Assembly: GCF_030272615.1 (NCBI RefSeq)
Contig: NC_081408.1
Coordinates: 304,517,450-304,581,449, forward strand
Source of the DNA: Cryptomeria japonica
Lineage: Eukaryota > Streptophyta > Pinopsida > Cupressales > Cupressaceae
DNA length: 64,000 nucleotides
Direction of reading: 5' to 3'
Shown piece after piece: positions 42,195 to 54,012 of the stretch. Positions within the stretch are counted from its first letter, which is position 1, and each line of letters begins with the position of its first letter. Under the pieces are notes generated by a model, which did no database searches, was not told where the DNA came from, and saw only the letters and a program-made list of their open reading frames with translations. The translations under genes and the position numbers were made by a program.

Positions 42195-44213
42195 CTATGG
42201 GGTTCTAGGAGCAAATAATTGTCTTCTAATCCCATGCTTCTCATAGAATGAATCAAACTCATGGGAACAAAATTCTCCTCCTCTATCAGATCTCAAACAT
42301 TTCACCTTCAATCCTGTCTCAGTCTCAACCTTTCCTTTGAATATCTTGAATTTATCTAATGCTTTTGATTTCTCCTTCAAAAAAACAACCCACATCATTC
42401 TAGAATAATCATCAATCAGTAACATAAAGTATCTGTCACCCTGCATACTTCTGACATTTGTAGGTCCACATAGGTCAATATGCACAAGATCTAGTAGTCT
42501 ATCAGATGTATATTGCTTACTCTTGAAAGAAATTCTTGTTTGTTTACCAATTTGACATTCTTTACATACTAGATTAGCAGACTTAACAATTTCAGGCAAA
42601 TCTCTAACAACTTGTGTAGAACTGATCTTAATCATTGAATCAAAATTAACATGACACATTCTCCTATGCCACAACCAACTCTCATCAATCTGAGCAATCA
42701 AGCAACTTTTCTCACCAGTATTCAAGTGAAAGATATTACCTTCAGTCTTAGTTCCGGATGCAATCTCTATACCAGAGGCATTTAGGATTCTGCATTTCCC
42801 ATTCTTGAATTGCAAATCATAACCTTTGTCTACCATCTCTCCAATAATTAAAAGATTATGCTTCAAACCTTCAACATACAAGACATCATCAGTGTTATGC
42901 TTACCATAAAAAGAAATAAAACCTCTACCATAGATTACACAGGCTTTGTCATCTCCAAATCTTACTATTCCACCATCATATCTTTCCATATTCACAAATT
43001 TGCTTTTATCACCAGTCATATGATGTGAACAACCTATGTCAATCACCCATTCATCTATCTCTTCAACTTTAGAAGCTAAAGATTTCTCCTCAATAGTGCA
43101 GCTTTTGGAATTAACAGGTATCGGTCCATTTTCTTTAATAGCAATGAACACAACTTCATCTCCTCTTGATTCTTCATCTGTAAAACCTTCATCTACAACA
43201 TAATAAAAATTCTTCTGATGCTTATACTTCCGATTAGGCTTGTAAGGCTTATCATACCTTTCATGCTTCTCGTATCTATCATTTCTATCATTCTTATCAA
43301 ATTTATCATGTCTATCATATTTAGACATTCTCTTTGGGCATCTAGATGCAAAATTTCCTATCTTATTGCAAGATAAACATTTCAGAGGCAATTTTTCATC
43401 ATACTTACCAGCTCCCTTAGGTGATCTTTGGGCAATCATTGCTTCAAGCTCCTCCAATTATTTTTCTTTCTCTTCCATCTCCCTTCTCTCTCTTTTATAT
43501 CTAGATATTCTACATTCTTCGGGATCATATTTCTGCTTTCCGGATACAGATGCTCTAAATTCTATCTCAGAATTTCCATGTGATTCACCAAACTCTCTTG
43601 GTTCAAATGCATCAATCTTTCCAACCAACATATCTCTTATCATAGTAGTCACACTCTGGATCTCATCTATAGAAACTACCTTATGCTTGTAAGCAGGAAG
43701 TAATGATCTCAACACCTTAGAAATAATTTCATCTTCTTCAAGGGTTCCACCGACACATCTGATACCTAGGACAAGTTCATTCACTTTAGCCATGGTGAAG
43801 TTTATGTTCTCATCTTCTCCCATTTTCAACATCTCATACTTTCCTTTCAAACTTTGCAACTTAGCAACTTTGACTTGTTTATCTCCTTCATACAAGGTTT
43901 CAAGATTCTCCCAGATCTCATGTGTAGCTTGAAGTCCCATTACATTAGTCATCTTTGAATCAATCAGGGCGCTCAACAATGCTTCCTTCGCTCTAATGTT
44001 ATTTTCATCTTCGTTAATCTCATCAGGAGTAACCGGTCTATTCAGAGGAACATAATAGGCATTCTTAGTAATCTTCCAGGAATCCTCTCCAAGACATCTC
44101 AAGTGCACCTCCATTAGGTTCTTCCATATAGCATAATTACTTCCATCAAATCTTGAACTCTCCTTCTTAAAGATAACACTTCCACTTCTAGTTGCCATCC
44201 CGGATCTCCTCAA
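42195..44213 (-). pseudogene. copia element 3 gag-protease-integrase polyprotein
   Basis: The ATG at 44213 (or the in-frame ATG five codons on, MATRSGSVIFKKESSRFDGS) opens a frame with only one stop (TAA at 43458) down to 42195. Gag has the UBN2-type core (NYAIWKNLMEVHLRCL, EIWENLETLYEGD). The zinc knuckle reads CLSCNKIGNFASRC, with Asn in place of the His ligand. The protease motif is VIDIGCSHHMTGDKS (DIG instead of DSG). GAG-pre-integrase follows (WLWHRRMCHVNFDSM, CKECQIGKQ), then integrase DLVHIDLCGPT and CLRSDRGGEFCSHEF. It is the best-preserved pol frame in the window. Confidence 0.9.
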
Positions 44214-44240
44214 GCAGTCAAGATTCTTCCAGAGGATCTA

Positions 44241-44254
44241 GCTCTGATACCAAT
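44241..44254 (-). other. primer-binding site of copia element 3
   Basis: Minus-strand ATTGGTATCAGAGC, the canonical initiator tRNA-Met complement, directly next to the LTR at 44255. Confidence 0.92.
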
Positions 44255-45577
44255 TGTTGGCAATAACAATGAAGGAAAACTGAGAGGGGGGTGAATCAAT
44301 TTTCATTGGATTAATAAACTCAACCACAATCACAAATTTGATAAACTCCAACAACAAAAGGATAAACAAATAGATAGCACAACACACAACATCAAGATTT
44401 TGACATGGAAAACCCAGTTAAGGGAAAAACCATGGTGGGAACATATCCACAATAAGATGATACTTGATAGTAGTATGTGTAAATATTACAATGGGGAATG
44501 CACCAGCATTCAGGCTCACTGCCCAGAGCTTAGAGCTCAAGATACAATAACCTAGAAGGATACAACCCTCAGGGAAGTCTTAGTGACTTACAACAAGATT
44601 CAAACTACAATTTGGAAGGAATGAACTGAAATAATAGCATCTCCAAATGCCTGATGACAGTTCTGGTTAAGCACATTGTCTTCTCTGGAACCCTCTAAAA
44701 CTCTTCTCAATCACACTGAAAGATGAAATCCTTTGTTCGTACATACACCACTCTCTGATAATGCAGACACACCTTCTGCCTCTAAATTACATGACTTTAT
44801 CACCTATTTATAAAATTCATCAACCTTGACAACAAGGTCAGCTAAATCCTCAACTTATAATTACAAAATTACATCACATGATACAAAGATCAACCACCAG
44901 TTCAATATAATGATATACATGATATAACATGGACATAAACCAAATCTCCAGATACGCAACACCACCGAAAATCACACCAAGATCAATCACAACACACTAC
45001 ACTGCCAGGAATACTGCATAACATGAAGAACATCATCGGTTCAACAAAATCACCCAAAACTTGCCCAACGATCAATGTGGATCATCAAAACAAAAAGAAC
45101 ATAATTAGGGAACACCAACAAGCACGTTAGAATCATCAACAATAGCTGCACCAACACCATTCATCAAATCTTCATCGATCAACATCTAAACCTCAAGAAT
45201 ACTCAAACAACAACAACTGCCACAAGGAAAGAAAACTTTCAAAGCACCAAATCATGAACCATCTGAAATGAAGATACAAAAGAACATCCCAAACAATCTC
45301 CCAAAAAATTAGTTCAAGATCTGATCACATCGGAATATACCGAAGGAAATACCAAACTCTGCAAAGCACTGATCAGAAAAACCAAACTGCAAACCGGATC
45401 ATATGATATGATCAATTAAGCTTTCTAGATCACAAAAACCAATACAGAAAGATATAATGATACTAGAAATACTCCATACACCAAATCATGATCCCAATCT
45501 GCAATCACCAAAGAAATAAATCACAGGAACATCTTGACATCAATGACAATATATCCTACTAGCAACAATGTCCAACA
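44255..45577 (-). repeat. 5' LTR of copia element 3
   Basis: Begins tgttggcaataacaatgaagg and ends caatgtccaaca, so TG...CA termini on both strands. It is homologous to 35219-36544 throughout. Confidence 0.9.
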
Positions 45578-45914
45578 GTTACATTCATTACAAATTCCGG
45601 ACCCAAATTATGACTCACACACTACACCAATGTCGTTACTCATCCTCCAGTTCCAGACTTAATCCGGACCCAAAAAGGACAACCCAATACAATAAAAAAT
45701 AAGAATAGAACCAAGATACACATGAATATAAATCGATCAACACCATATCTTGTAAACAAAGAAATCTAGATCACCAACGACTCAACCAATCCATGTTGAA
45801 TATCAACTATAGTACATATTCTGGAGCACCAAAGATTCCAGGATCACATCTACCAAATTACCAACACCAAAACCATGTGCTGACATCAATGACAACCAAT
45901 CGTAATCATCAACA
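45578..45914 (-). repeat. 5' LTR of copia element 2, distal part
   Basis: Continues the LTR broken at 35218 and ends gtaatcatcaaca with the family-typical 'tgacatcaatgacaac' just inside. The boundary is inferred from the CA/TG rule. Confidence 0.6.
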
Positions 45915-48900
45915 TCACATTTACAACAACATTATCATACAATATATAAATTTACTCTACATTAATGAATACTACACACCCTTACAATAAAATATCCACA
46001 CTACCACCCCCTACTCACCCTTGGCTTGACTAAAACAAATTACAATATACACAACACTTAACTAACTCAATTTATTTTAAAATAATAAGCTTTGCATGAT
46101 AATAATTAACGAGAAATATATTTTCTATCATATTTTTAATCTATCAAATTTGTTATTTATTTAATATATTTTTTAATCTAACAAATTTCTCATTTTGTAA
46201 ATTTTATCTATCTTTAATCCATAAATAAAATGTCTTTGCATAATTTAAGAATTTATTAATTTAAAAAATAATTATTTAAAATTAATCATATATAAAGACA
46301 AAAGCAACATAAAGTAGATTCCTTTCATCACACTAAGTAAATGATAGAACTTTTCTAAACAAATTTGATTGACTTGTTATGGTGAAAAGACATCTAGATC
46401 ACTTGATGATACCTTCTACATTAAATAATAGAATGAATGAATACTACATTCTATAAATTCTAGACAATACAAGACCATGTGTGTGATATTCACATGAACT
46501 TGTCTAAATATGAAAATACAATCAAGTTTCAAAAATATAAACATCAAATTAATTAATAATTTTGAATGGTTCAAACAATGTTGTTAGTGCTATATGAGTT
46601 GCATTGAAAAAAAATTCATGCTACATTGACATTGTATCACTTTATACAAGAGCCATATGAGTTACAATGAAGAAAATTTAAGTGACTACTTCTCTATATT
46701 AATAAGAGTCATAGGTATGTCATACATTATGCAATAGAGATACAAAAAAATGATAATATATAGGGATTCAAAGTGGTTGGGAAATTTTGATGATGGCAAG
46801 TTCACTTCTTATTACAAATTCTACCTTATTTTTGGTCCTATTTATCGATTGAGAAAGACATGACATGCTATTGGTCTATCTTCTAGTAAGATTGGGTATC
46901 GGAGTTGAGAATAAGTATTCAGGTTATTCAAGTTGACATATAGAGGCTATTTGGCTTGAATGCATCCTCTCCAAGTTAGTATTTATTTAATTAACCATTT
47001 GTCATTTAGTGTGATGACTAGAGTGCAATCTAGATCTTGATAAAATTAGTCCATTATTAAAAAATTGAACAAAAAGCAATCCATAAACACCATATCAAAG
47101 AATTGATTTATGGGAAGCTCAAATTACTCTTTAATATTGCCCAACTTTAGAGTATATTATAGACATAATCACCAAACTTTTATAGAAAGTAAGTGTCTTC
47201 ATTTACAATATTTTCTAGGAGTGTGATAGCCCATTCCTTGGGGGCTACCTCATGCTCTCTATCTCCTTACTCATTTTGGGGAGGATTTTCTCTCTCCTCT
47301 TTGAGGGCTTTCTCTCTTTGGAAGGGGAATCTATTATACATGGGTACCTAGCATGGCTAAAAAAATTTGTGACACATTTTTATCCACCTAGGCTACATTA
47401 AGGGAGGTATTTGTGTAAAATTTATTTTATTTTATTAGTTTATCATGTATTTTCTTACACATAGTTTATCTTTATTTGGCTAATCAAAGTATGTGTCATA
47501 GGTTGGGAGACATAGTATTCTTTTGATGGAGCTACTCTTCCCTCTTATAGAATTTTGGGGGTTAAAATTTCCCATTTGATTTGGTATCTGCCTTCCCTCC
47601 CTTGTCTTTTTCATAAATGCACTCATCCTCTTTTTTTTTCATGATTTAGTTGGTAGAACAACAATATCAAAGTCCTATTTAGTTTTTAATCTTGATCTTA
47701 TTTTTTTAGGCTAATTTATAGGCATAAGATATCGACTATTCTTTTCTTATCATAAAATGTAGCACAAATAATGAGAGATATAAAAATTGCATTTATCATA
47801 AGAAGATCTACCATTCGCATAATGTTTCATATATAGTTAAATAATGAAATTGCATATATCATGATAAATTCATTAGACATGCAAGATTTTACAATACAAA
47901 TAATTACTCTATGTCAGTGATTATTACAAACTCTAACAATGAAAAGTCAACATGAACCCCCTTACCAAAAAATAAAAATAAAAAATAAAATTTTTAATGT
48001 ATTTAATACTTATTAGGAAAAATTAAGCTTTGCATGATAATCTTCAACGAGAAGTATATTTAATTTTATATTTTTAATCTATGATGATTGTTACTTGTTT
48101 AATATTCATTTTATCCAACAAAATTTTTATTTTGTAAACTTTGTCTATCCTTAATCCATGATTAAAATATCTTTACATAATTTCAAATTATCAAATTTTA
48201 AAAATAACTTAAAATCAATCATTTACAAAGAAAAAAATAACTTAAAGTAGATCCCTTTCATGACACAAAGTTCATGAGAGAGCTTCTCTAGGGAAACTTA
48301 TTAACTTGTTATGATGATAAGATTGATAAGATATTTAGATCACTTGATGATATCTTATCCATTGCATAATAGGATTAATGAAGACTATGTTACCTAAATG
48401 TTAAACATTACTAACACATAATAGTATGTGTTATTCACATGTACTCGTCTAAATATGAAAATGTAATGAAGATAAAAAAAAAATCTTTAAATTATTAAAC
48501 AATTTCTATTATTTACAATTTTTGATCATTATCATCTAAAAAAATGAAAAATTTTGTAAATAAAATTTTTAAAATTGAATAAGGCAATGTATTGTATAAC
48601 TATTTTATCTTTAATATAGAAGTCTAATAAGTAAATAAAGATAAAATATAAATAATTTTATAAGCATATACAAATTTATTTATTTATTTTTCTTTAGAGT
48701 AAGTTAAAAGCTAAGAAATTGGTGTGATTAAATTGGCTAATACATAACAATAACTATAAATAAAGCTCAAAATTCAAAATATTTAAAAAATAAGGTTAGA
48801 ACTTTTTTACATGACAATTACAAATTAAAATTATAAAGAAAAAATCTCTTAAAATGTATTTGACCAGATAATATTTAGACAAAAATTGTCATGAATAAAA

Positions 48901-49172
48901 TACATATCTAATGGATAATGACAATATTATCACCTTCATTGTTGTTCCAAAAACAACATAAGCTTACAAAAAGGTTGTAGCTTAATAGTTTGAGAAAAAT
49001 TGATGAGCGTAACATTGTGTTTCTTGATTGCACCATCCATCAAGGTTTAAAAATCTCAGAGGTATGATATAAGCAATGAGACAAATGGTGTCCTTGGTGA
49101 CTTTGGTAGAATGGGCACCCTCATTTCTTGTATTTTAAATGAAGATAGAATAATATATCTTGTGGTTTTTAG
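45915..49172. other. AT-rich intergenic DNA with diverged direct repeats
   Basis: No coding frame of note. A block at about 46076-46520 (aagctttgcatgataat..., tctatctttaatccat..., then a 'gacttgttatggtga...cacttgatgat' section) recurs in diverged form at about 48024-48460. Part of it recurs again at 50600-50830. It is probably an old unclassified repeat. Confidence 0.5.
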
Positions 49173-49301
49173 GTTAAACAACACACTCTAATCTTTGACT
49201 TGCTTAGGTGGCTTTTAACTTCCATGACTTCTAGGGCCCACTTATTAGTGTGATTTCATATGAGCCATGCAAACAAGTCAAATTAGAGTGTGTTGTTTAA
49301 G
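49173..49301. mobile_element. MITE-like palindromic element
   Basis: The left arm gttaaacaacacactctaat (49173-49192) continues ctttgacttgcttaggtggc. The right arm is its inverted copy, gccatgcaaacaagtcaaa then ttagagtgtgttgtttaa (to 49300). About 38 bases pair with a 2-base indel, and the whole unit is about 129 bases. A related single end (agagtgtattgtttaaact) lies at 49685. The superfamily and target duplication are not clear. Confidence 0.7.
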
Positions 49302-51275
49302 CTTGCTTGACTTATGCTCCCATATTAGATAACAAAATCAACTCACACATAATATTAAATCCTCCATTAAAAAATAATTGATTATCTCTACAAATAAAAC
49401 AAGAAAAAAAAACCATCAAGAAATTAAAAACCACCATTCTCACACTCTTCAAGATTCTAATTTGAATGAATAGTATGTGGAGATGAGGAGAAACTTCCAA
49501 CCAATTTTCCTCCATAGTTCCCTCATTGCAACAAAGATTTCCCAACAATTATAGCATGGTGGAGTTAGAGGAACTTGTCTTCAACCTTTCCCTAGGCCTA
49601 CAACTCTACCTCTGCATTCTCATATAGGCCCTTGAAATCCATTGTGGTTGGCGCATTACATAGATTTGTTCATCTCTAATTTCAGAGTGTATTGTTTAAA
49701 CTCACATTTTCTCATCAATAAAACCTTGCTTTGGCATGGAGTTGAAGCGTCATCCTCTCAAATCTATTGGGACTAACTTGTGACTTGACATGTATCCATT
49801 TCCACCTTGTGTGATCCTTAGGGGCATGTCCAAATCAGGGAGTATATCCTTTTCATGGTTTTGTTTAGCAAATAAGAGAGGATTAAATCTAAGGATAATC
49901 ATGTGTCTAGTCCATGCATTCCTTAATTGTGATTTGATTGATAAATACCAAAAGCTTTCATGCTCATTAGCATGGCCAAGACCACCTAGTGTCCAACTAT
50001 TTGACCTTGGTGTGATAGATTCAAAGGAGGTGGGGCTATTAGGTATGCTTGTCCTTATGAGAAGGTATGACTTGTTATGAGATAGGGAGATCATGTGGAG
50101 AAGTTGGAGGAGTATGGAGAGGAGGTGGAGTTGGTGGTGTGAAAGGGGTAACAACATGACATCTTTGCATTTATGTTCAATTTTGATTCCTTGAAGAATT
50201 TATGGACTGCACCATGGCATTTATGTAGGCCTATTAATAGCTTACCTAATGGATACATTGGATGGTCATATTTTGGTATTTTATTTTATTTGTTCTGGGT
50301 ATATACCTTCATGAGAAAGAAAAAATAGGAGTGTAATTTATAATGGAAATATCTCTTGAATGACCTTAACTCTATTTTGTGTGGGGAAAACTGAATGATA
50401 GGGATACTCTCACTCTCTTGTGCTATCATGCTCACTATCAATAAAATTTATCATTGTAGTTTTCTTTGGACTTGAATCTTTGTATATTTCAAAGTGTGAT
50501 ATCTTTCACCTACCTTTTTTTAAGTAAAAATGTTTAATATAATTTCTTTTTAATAATACTATAAACACTTATTCCTTAAAAAACTAAATTTTTTTAAAGA
50601 CATGTCATTTCTTAAGATAAGCTTTGCTTTGCAAATTTTGTTTATTCTTTAGACAAATTGATTGATTGGAAATACTAATAAGGCACCTAAGCTAATTGAT
50701 GGTGTCTTAACCATTGGGTAGTAGAATTAATGAGTATTACATTTTATACAGTCTAACCACTATACAATTTTATATGTGATGTTTGCAAACTATTATCTCA
50801 GCATAAATACATGATTATGTTTAAAAAATACGGACCTCAAGTTTATTAACAACCTCTGTGCGTTTTAAAAAAACAAGTTATTACCCCTATCTTAGTCAAA
50901 CTAAGAGTGATATAATCCTCCATTATAAATGATATACTTAAAAAGTGAGCATTATAATCTAATCATATTTGTAAATATTGTTAATAAACATTTAAGATTA
51001 GAGAAGGTAGTTTATTGTATAATTATTTAATCTTTATTACATAGGCCTATTTTATCAAGTAAATTTAGATAAAAAATTAGTAATTTTATAAATGTTTTTA
51101 CATTTTTTAATTTTTATTTCTATTTTTCTACTATCCCACTAAAAAATGTTCAGACTCCTTTCAATTTCATTTTTACATTCATTGATTTTATCCTTTTGAT
51201 TATTTATTATTCTTCTATTTATCAAAATCATGCATGAGATAGATTATTTTCAGCAATTTTGATATCATGTTATAG
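49302..51275. other. unassigned AT-rich intergenic DNA
   Basis: Short ORFs on both strands at 49750-50157 show no recognisable domain and overlap each other. Part of the 46076/48024 repeat recurs at 50600-50830. Nothing else seen. Confidence 0.4.
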
Positions 51276-51529
51276 ATATTTTATTGTGTTGGTTATATAC
51301 TATAATTAAACCATCTTGTGTTACATATTTGCTTGATGTTTTATTGAGTTTGTTTGTGTGTTCTCCCTAATGGTGGTTTAATTCGAAACAATCAACTTGG
51401 ATTAAATTGTTGTGTTTTATTTCCATCTCACTTGAGTTTAAGCTATGAAATGTGTCTTGTATGAACTTGTGATCCTAAATCCAAATAGGTTAATTATGAA
51501 TTCTTGAGTCTTGTGGAAACCCATAAAAT
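51276..51529. repeat. 254-base direct repeat, left copy
   Basis: Nearly identical to 61203-61456 (start atattttat, end cccataaaat). The left copy stops exactly where the LTR at 51530 begins. Confidence 0.9.
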
Positions 51530-53151
51530 TGATGCAGAGGGATCTTCTACTCTAGAACTCCCAAGGGTTCAATCACTCAAGGTGACACACCAGAGGATCC
51601 TTCTACATTCTAGGTGTTACAAACTCTCCATTCCAACTCCTATTGATCATGACTGATCATCTCATCAATTTGTCTAAGACTGCACTTTCAAGGTTTTGAT
51701 AACCTACTCACTCCTCTGGACCCTACTCTAGGATCAATACTTTTCTCTTAGTCTTCTCCATACCCTAAAACCAAGGTAGACTCTCCCCACATTGTATTTG
51801 GAAGCCTTACAACCCAAATAAGATCCAAACTAGGTCCACAAGACAAAATGCTATCACTATCCTAACACTAGTTGCTTGACAGTCAACCAATACCCCTTAA
51901 GGTGAACACCCAAAAAATGGTTATAACCACTTCCAAAACACTTAAGGCACTTTCACAACCATCTAGGCTCTATCCATACCCCATGGCATCTTTGGAATCA
52001 ACTTGTCTTGGAAAATACTCTCCTTACCTTATACTGTCCTAACTGTGCAAGTTTGCTGCTATCTCGGGTAACTCACTGGTTTAGCCCTTCCTTTGGGCAC
52101 TCCACTTGCACAAAAACCTTGGGAAGGTAGTAAAAACACCATAAAACCTCCCTCTAAGCTCTCCTAGCCATAACACACTTTGTCACCTCCAACAAAGTCT
52201 CTACCATTGATCGTGATAGTCATTCCTTGCCTTTGTGACTATTCTAACAGTCTGAAACCATCATGAAGCACATGCCAAATCCTTGCATGACACCCTGCAC
52301 ACACCCTAGATAGGTAGTATACACCCTTAACCTCATCCCTGCCCAAAATGAGGATTGGTTAAACATTAAAATAAAAGATATTACATTTACAAAGCCAATG
52401 GATACCTTAAGCCAGGGTTTTGACAGTTTTTGCGAGAATGCAAATAACTCTTGCTAAACACAATAAAAATGAATGCCACTAAGACCAAAATGACATGGGG
52501 TCAATTATTTTATAATCCCATTTACTATTCCTTCAAAACAAATAGAATTTAATAATTAAAACCACAAAGAATCAAACTGTCACCGTGAAGAAGGCAGGAA
52601 AAGTGCAAAAAATACAGCTTATATTGATCAAAACTCAAATCCCACATACATCAACCTTGTTTCTATCATATCTTGGACTTTTATAATGTATTTCATCCTC
52701 CAAGACCAAAATCCACCTTGTAACTACCCATAACTACCTTTTTTTGCAAAGTTGTAACAAAAGTTGCTCAAAAGTTGTCAAGATTGACAATTTCATTTGT
52801 CAACTTGACAATCTGAAAACTAATCACTCCAACCAACTCAAATGGTCATTAAATGAACTTTTAAACATTATTACATGATTTTATTCTTCATATTACCTAT
52901 TCTACCCTTCAAAACACAATTTTAGCCTTTTCTAGGCCTAATTGCCAACATTGACAATTTTACAGTTTTTGATCTTTTCTTTACATTTCATTGCACATTT
53001 AGGCTCTATTGGCCATTATTACATTGTTTTAAGACCTTAAAGGCCTTTTAGACTTAATTTATCATTGATTCTTCATGAGGGCCTATCAGTGACCCTAGTG
53101 CACCTTGTCTCCATAGGTCTTCATAGGTGCTCCATAGGTGCTCCTGCACCA
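51530..53151 (-). repeat. 3' LTR of the non-autonomous gypsy element
   Basis: Plus strand tgatgcagaggg to gctcctgcacca, homologous to 54013-55630 and, less closely, to the solo LTR 17670-19293. Confidence 0.88.
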
Positions 53152-53441
53152 TACTCCTGGGGACAAAGAATTCAAGGTCCCCTTGAATATATGCCTCCTC
53201 TTTCTGATCTTCCAATTCATAGGTACTTACTATTTGTACCCTGCAAGAAAATTTCTATGCTTTGGTGGCTCATTGCAACTCCTCCCAAGCAAATGGTACT
53301 CAATATAAGGACCTCCAACATTGTCATCCAAGTAAACACTCAACAAACCTGCATACAAATGATTAGAAAAAAAAAATATAGTATCATCATTGATTTCAAT
53401 ATCAACTTGTTCCATCATAGGAAAATATTTTGTGCCAACAT

Positions 53442-53951
53442 CTAAATTGAGTCAACCCTACCATGGCTTCTCCATTCTTCCTCTATGGCTACATACAATG
53501 CCCATAGATCAGGTTCTTCTCCTTCACCAAATTCACTCTCGTTCTCATGCCATTCACCTTGGCATCTCAACTCATCATTTACCTTCAAGGCTTCCTCATT
53601 AGCCTTCTTCTTTGTTGTTATTAGCCTCTTCACAGGCCAAACTACCCTCTTTTGCACCCTCAAGTGCCAACTCTTCACTTTCCTCTCTAGGTTTTCCAAC
53701 CTCAACTTCATTTGTGCTTCATGAAGTTCATATTCCTTTCTCAATTTCTCCCTCTCTTATGTAAGTCTTCTTAACTTCTCATCAATCTCACCAAGTTCTT
53801 TCTTCAATGTACTCAACTCTTCTTAATCTCTCCTCTTCCTCTCTTCTTCTTTCTTCTTTCTCTCATCCTCTTTTCCTTTTTTCTTCCTTCCACCATCCAA
53901 GTATTCTTTGAAAGAATTATACAACTCTCTTTCTGACCTTGTCAGATACAT
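53442..53951 (-). pseudogene. coiled-coil protein encoded by the non-autonomous element
   Basis: From ATG 53951 the frame reads MYLTRSERELYNSFKEYLDG, a Lys/Glu/Arg-rich run, a TAA, ELSTLKKELGEIDEKLRRLT, a second TAA, then EREKLRKEYELHEAQMKLRL, ENLERKVKSWHLRVQ, and an acidic end (EFGEGEEPDLWALYVAIEEE) closing at 53442. That is about 169 codons with two stops. Heptad-like Leu spacing over about 80 residues predicts a coiled coil. It is the only frame between PBS and PPT, so it is likely the element's product, perhaps a Gag-like or Gag-binding protein. I do not recognise it. Confidence 0.55.
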
Positions 53952-53998
53952 CTTCTTCCCTATCTAGGATTCCTACACACATCCCAGACCTTTTACTT

Positions 53999-54010
53999 GC
54001 TCTGATGCCA
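53999..54010 (-). other. primer-binding site of the non-autonomous element
   Basis: Minus-strand TGGCATCAGAGC, one base from the tRNA-Met complement TGGTATCAGAGC, two bases from the LTR at 54013. Confidence 0.85.
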
Positions 54011-54012
54011 TC

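Larger units (their letters stand above)
35219..45577 (-). mobile_element. copia element 3, full-length with target duplication
   Basis: Two LTRs (35219-36544 and 44255-45577, each about 1.3 kb) flank PBS, gag, protease, integrase, RT and RNase H in copia order on the minus strand. The 5-base flanks ATTAC (35214-35218) and GTTAC (45578-45582) are a target duplication with one mismatch. The element sits in the LTR of copia element 2 and has itself received a LINE and a solo LTR of its own family. Confidence 0.88.

Noticed and set aside
49750-50157. Possible host gene on either strand
   Set aside because: Two overlapping frames of similar length, neither with a domain, splice structure or conserved composition.
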